From contig NC_081405.1 of assembly GCF_030272615.1 (NCBI RefSeq), positions 608,456,677 to 608,520,676 of the forward strand: a stretch of 64,000 nt of DNA, given 5' to 3'. This document shows positions 59,601 through 64,000 of this stretch, piece after piece. The position numbers and the translations under genes are program-made. Every line of letters starts with the position of its first letter. Positions within the stretch are counted from its first letter, which is position 1. This stretch comes from Cryptomeria japonica. Its lineage: Eukaryota > Streptophyta > Pinopsida > Cupressales > Cupressaceae. Under the pieces are notes generated by a model that was given only the letters and a program-made list of their open reading frames with translations, had not been told where the DNA came from and searched no databases.

Positions 59601-61415
59601 CATACGAAGAGACACGGGCCTCTGAATCCCAATGATAACTATGGGCGAACCATGATCATCCTCACACTCGATCCTTTTCAGGCGGCAATCCATCTTGGCT
59701 CTGTGGGCATAAAGCCAATCTATGCCAAGTACGATTTCGTAAGATCCAAGTGGAGTCACTCTAAGGTCTACTAAAGTGGTGGTCTTGCCAATCTGCAGTT
59801 GACATGCCCTAACCTCTAATTCCACTGACACTCTAGCCCCTGAAGCTAATTCCACTTCCCAACTGACACCCTATCTAGTTGCCACTAGCCCGCAACGCTC
59901 CACAACCGATGGAGATATAAAGGAGTCAGTAGCTCCTGAATCAAACAAAATAGATACATTGTTACCTTTGATTATACCTGTAGATTTGATAACCGTGGCC
60001 TGATGCTCATCCTGGCGGTTGTCAACCGCTGCGAATACTCTATGGGACCTTCCCATATCACCAACTGTCAGCTCTGAAGCGGCCATCCGCTGACTCCCTG
60101 CTACCTGTCCCTGAGGGCAATCCCTCGCCATATGCCCCATGGCTCCACACGTAAAGCAAGCACCTTGTGCTTGGAACTGGGCACCCTGAGGCCTAGAGAA
60201 TGCCTGACCTCCTGTCCTACTGGATCCACTATACCCACCCCTGGAGGATTGCTGAGTCCCCGCCAGCTGTGTGTACTGCCCCTGTGCTCTCTGATCACGT
60301 TTTTGTCCCTGAGCCTGCCACTGCTTGGGCTTGGAGCCCTGCTGATACTGTGGAGGCTTCTGCCTCTGGTTCTATGGTGTCTGTTGTGGAGGAGGGGGTT
60401 TGGAGAACCCCTAAGAATTTTGGTTGTTCCCTTTCCAATGTGGTTTCTGGAATCCATAAGTCTGAGGTGCGGGATTTCGGTTCTGAAACCGATCCCTATT
60501 GTCCTGTGGTCTAACCTAAATTTCCTCGGCAATCAGTGCCTTCTCTACAGCAACCCGAAGGTTCTCTAGGGTGGACATCCTAACAGGCCCGGCTATACCG
60601 GCATTTAATCCCCTGATGAAGCAGTTTACAAGAAGTTTCTCATCCTTTAGATAATCTACATATGGCAACAACTCAAAGAATTTACTCTCATACTGGGTTA
60701 CTGACAAGCCTTTTTGTTGGAGATTGTGAAATTCGTCTATACGACGCTGCCTGAAGTGTTCTGATAGGTACCTCTCACAGAACCTTTCTGTGAATATCTC
60801 CCAAGTGAGTGTATCAGGAACTAATCCGCAATTGTAATCTTCCTGTCTCCACCAGGTGGAGGTTGTCCCTCTCAGAAGATGAACTGCAACATGTGCTTTC
60901 AAGTTGCTCTCATAAGAATGCAACGCAAAGCACCTCTCAAGACTCAAAATCCATGCCTCGGCCTCTACTCCATCTGTGGAACCTCCGAAGGATGGTGGTT
61001 GGAGGCGCATGACCTCCCTGATGAGATCCCCTGGATCTCGACGACCTCTCTCAAAATAAACTGGTTCCACCGCTGGAGGTGGTCCTGGCATATGCACTGA
61101 CTCTGGCTCATTACCTCCCTAACTCTCTACAGGAATCGGAGCTGGGCTCCTACTTCATTCTCTATCAATAGATCTATGACTCCCAGAGTCATGACTCCTA
61201 ACCTGAGGGTTCTCTGCTGGGATCCTTTCCTGAACAATGCCAATAAGATTTTGAATGGCTGCTAAGAGGTCTCGATTAGGTTCATTTGGCTGTTCGGGAG
61301 GTGCTTCTGGGTTCTCCTCTAGAACCGATGCCTCCCTCTCTACCTCATCACGTGCTATGAGCACACGTCTAGGACCCTGTCTGCGCTTGCGAGCTTGTCG
61401 CGTCGTCGGAGGCAT
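56649..61415 (-). pseudogene. Gypsy gag-pol polyprotein, one frame with nine premature stops
   Basis: ATG at 61415-61413 (MPPTTRQARKRR). Gag capsid 61050-60550 (YLSEHFRQRRIDEFHNLQQK); zinc knuckle CFTCGAMGHMARDC near 60160-60110, intact. Protease LFDSGATDSF near 59950. RT 59300-58800 with [13 protein letters not shown] and active site FLDDILIYS. RNase [22 protein letters not shown], and LHSNHQSL, where the usual SDH Asp is Asn. Integrase: zinc finger ending CLKCQ near 57800; catalytic MDFIIGLP, SDRDSLF and TDGQTERVNQVLEDM; chromo-like C-terminus. The ~1,590-codon frame has no frameshift. Stops lie at 61155 (TGA) and at 61119, 60516, 60411, 60372, 59871, 59094, 58266 and 57582 (all TAG), several where the family has Gln (GYH-stop-LRI, VA-stop-VFFQD). 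The terminal TAG is at 56649. Confidence 0.93.
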
Positions 61416-61511
61416 CCTAAGAGGAAAACAAGGCAAAACGATTAATTTATTTCTTTTAGAATAAATTCAATTAAATTCAAAAATCAATTTAACCAAATAA
61501 TTTTAAATATT

Positions 61512-61578
61512 CTAAGGCGAAACGTAATTGAGTAAGTTTCCTAGTGTGGAAACCTTGCTCACTTATGTTTCGCCTTAG
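61512..61578. repeat. Inverted repeat (67-bp hairpin) at the Gypsy 5' junction
   Basis: CTAAGGCGAAACGTAATTGA is mirrored by TCACTTATGTTTCGCCTTAG, with the inner parts AGTTTCC and GGAAAC also pairing around a small loop. Flanking AATAT sequences extend the match. It sits exactly between the Gypsy leader and the plus-strand gag relic. Confidence 0.9.
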
Positions 61579-61589
61579 AAATATATTGT

Positions 61590-62345
61590 CAATCTAAAAA
61601 GACAAATTGATGAAGGGAGTAAGACCATTTATGATCTTTAAACAAAGCTACATAGAAAATTTAGAGAGTGTACTAACTCCTAAGTCTGGACAAGAAGCGG
61701 TTATATTGAGGAAAGAATTGAAAGATGCAAAAGAATAAAGTGATAATACCTTGAAGCTCAAAGGTGGTAGTGATATGCTTAGTGAGATGTTAAGTGCTCA
61801 AAAATAATCTAAGGACAAATGAAGTATTGATTTCTGAGAAAGGAGAATGTTCTAAAACACCTTGCAAATATGACATAGGAATAGAAAAGGTGAAGGATCA
61901 ATCTAAGAAGAAAAATGAAGTTCAAAATTGTTTCACTCAAGTTTCAAACAAGAAAAATTCAAAAGGCCTCCTCCTATTCAAACTAGCTATTATCCATCTT
62001 TCAATAGTAAATATTTTACATGAAACAAGTTTGGACATATAGCTAGTGGGTGTTCAAGTCATATTGGATCTCAATGTTCTAATGGACAATTCTATGTTTT
62101 TAATAAGTATGGACATAAGGAAAATGACTGAAGAAGTAGGATGGTATGGAATGGATATGTGAATGCAAACTATGGTAAAAAAAAATTGAGTCTTTAAATG
62201 GAATTATTATGAATGCAACGAATATGAGAACAAGCCTATTGAGTGTAGATATAATTTTACAAGGAATGAAAATGGTCAACAACAAGGTCTAGTTTATTAT
62301 AACTACAATAAATCATGACACAATAACTACATTAACGAGAATATT
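61590..62345 (+). pseudogene. Copia-like Gag relic with several zinc-knuckle remnants
   Basis: The plus strand begins LKRQIDEGSKTIYDL (coiled coil), then LESVLTPKSGQEAVILRKEL and SDMLSEMLSAQK, matching the SxxLxEMLxxQ block of plant Copia Gag. After frame changes come GECSKTPCKYDIGIEKVKD and at least three knuckle remnants (NKFGHIASGC near 62025, NKYGHKEND near 62105, CNEYENKPIEC near 62215), each missing one or more Cys. Layout matches the minus-strand gags at 35.4-36.6 and 50.0-51.2 kb, though the start is cut by the Gypsy junction, so a capsid domain may once have been present. No LTR or pol was found. Confidence 0.62.
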
Positions 62346-64000
62346 TTAATACATGGGTGAAGAAATATAATGAGAATGTAGATGGAAAGATAGTGGATGG
62401 ATCTATACCTAGGAATGGTGTAGATGCTACCATTGAAAACTTGATAAAATGCATTATTTGAGGGGGAAAATCATTGAAGACCCTAAGGACCCCTTATTGT
62501 GTGGATTTTGGATTGCCTTCAACATGGTAGATGTTAAGAAGCTATTTTTGGAACATTTCATGTGCTTGTGGTTATCTATAGAGCTATTTGTGATTATTGT
62601 TATAATAGAGTATCAAAATTTTAGTATGCATGGCGATCAAATGCATTTAAGGAAAAAAACCAAGTTGGTGGTGTTAATATATAAATTATGATTTTGGAAT
62701 AATTTTTACCCCTTATGATCTTGTGAATTCAAGAGTTATTGTGTGTGAAAGATATTTTTGGTGTAAACCCTAGTGACTGTGCAATAGAGATATTTAATAG
62801 AGTTTTTTATTTCAATTTAGTTTGTATGATCAAGATAGATACATTGATTGTTGTTGACATATCATTAAATTTAGGACTATAGTTCAAACCCTTTCCTTTT
62901 GTAGTGACATAAAAATATAAAGAAGGTTCTTTGTCGTGTTGGGTATAGTATATATAGAGGATTATAGGGCTTGCATCCATGTGCTCCTAACAGAGGTTAG
63001 TCATGTAAAGTTTAATGATTTATGAAAGTAGTTGGTGGAAGATGACTTTAAAACATTCAAGCAATAATATAAGCACATTCTAGAGTTATGGTTGAACATT
63101 TGGAAGGAGTTCCGTAATTTCAACTATGAGTATGCATGAATTTGGTCAGTGAAATTAATGAAGATATTATATATTTGGATCACCCATATAAGATCATGAA
63201 GGATTCTATTAGGGATTTAGAAAGGTTGTGCATCACTATACACTTCTTGTAGTGAAATTGGCAAACAATGAATTTACAAACTTGAGTTATTACGCCTTGT
63301 TGTCACTGATGTCAACTTATCTTGTATTTATATGGAAGTAAGAATAGTATAGAAAATATTTATATATGCACAAAAGAGTATTTATGTACATCATTGAATG
63401 CTCTAGCATTGATGAAGATGTTGTTGTTTTTTAGAAAGATTGGTTTAGTGGAAGTTTCTATACGCAAGAGATAATATTTAATATCTCAATGGAAGAATGC
63501 CTTCTATTCCTATAGTTGTGAAGATCACATGTCATGGTTCTACATATAATGTCTATGATCTGTGTACATTGCACTATCTATTTTGTAAATTCTCTCTGGA
63601 TCAGTTGGCTAAGCTAATTACTGTTGTTTTTTACAGTAAGGTTATCTGTTAGAACATGTCCAGAAAATTTTTTGTTGGCTTCAAGATATGTAGATTCATG
63701 TGTTGTGATTTAGAGGATTTGTTCATGTGATCTATTCACTATTCCAATTCAATTTTGAAGTGGCAACTTTATCAGTTGGTGATGTTATGATGTTTTGAGT
63801 TCTAGGTGTTAGCTATTCTAGTCTCGAACTGGCAATGATTTTGTATTATAATAAGATCATATTCTTTTTCTTTAGGTTTTGTTTGGAGGATGTGTATGGC
63901 TATTATTTTGGGTCTCACTGTGACATGTGTAGATTTATATTGAGTTTCATGTATTGGAGAATTTTTTTAGGCTAAATAGTTGGTGTGCTCCATTATTCAT
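62346..64000. other. No gene recognised to the window end
   Basis: AT-rich. A phrase like the start of many plant Copia LTRs (TTGTTGTCACTGATGTCAAC) occurs near 63297, and the following ~700 bases have LTR-like composition. No partner copy or primer site lies within the window to support it. Confidence 0.35.

Noticed and set aside
60132-60569. Plus- and minus-strand open frames overlapping the Gypsy Gag/protease linker
   Set aside because: They are out-of-phase shadows of the Gln/Pro-rich linker in the gag-pol frame, which is supported by the zinc knuckle and protease on either side.
63297-64000. Possible 5' LTR beginning at TTGTTGTCACTGATGTCAAC
   Set aside because: No end, primer site or second copy within the window, so it cannot be distinguished from ordinary AT-rich DNA.

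Overview
The window looks like transposon-dominated nuclear DNA of a seed plant, most likely a gymnosperm (inference). The evidence is AT-rich, mostly non-coding sequence, plant Copia, Gypsy-chromovirus and LINE relics, and decayed pieces of three land-plant host families (RING-H2, TIR, PPR). No intact host gene, rRNA, tRNA or CRISPR array was seen.

Layout. 0-5 kb: a RING-H2 pseudogene (- strand), then a short TIR-domain gene whose first exon is split by a small LTR element that encodes only Gag (2370-4485). 6-10 kb: an unrecognised decayed - strand reading and a Copia pol relic. 14 kb: a PPR pseudogene. 17-21.7 kb: two RNase H relics, a decayed plant-mobile-element-like ORF and the 3' part of a LINE (- strand). 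21.9-27.8 kb: a Copia element with a full 5' LTR, decayed gag-pol and only the first ~65 bases of its 3' LTR. 28.5-29.0 kb: a tandem pair of ~270-bp repeats. 33.7-34.9 kb: a possible CACTA transposon end. 35.4-38.1 kb: a - strand Copia-like gag with its LTR, then another RNase H relic.

43.6-52.4 kb holds the most interesting element: a structurally complete LTR retrotransposon (- strand) with perfect 5-bp target duplications. It has no protease, integrase or reverse transcriptase. It carries a coiled-coil/zinc-knuckle Gag-like ORF and a second ORF of roughly 1,050 codons of unknown function. That second ORF is interrupted by a clean solo LTR with its own target duplication. Next to it, 52.9-61.5 kb is a 5'-truncated Gypsy chromovirus (- strand) with a ~3.8-kb LTR containing a GC-rich array of palindromes. 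Its gag-pol stays in one frame for about 1,590 codons with nine point-mutation stops. A further + strand coiled-coil/zinc-knuckle gag relic follows at 61.6 kb.

Across the elements, in-frame stops are mostly TAG where the families usually have Gln. This fits methylation-driven CAG to TAG decay of silenced elements. Element boundaries rest on LTR ends, primer sites, purine tracts and target duplications read by eye. Domain calls rest on motif recognition without database searches.
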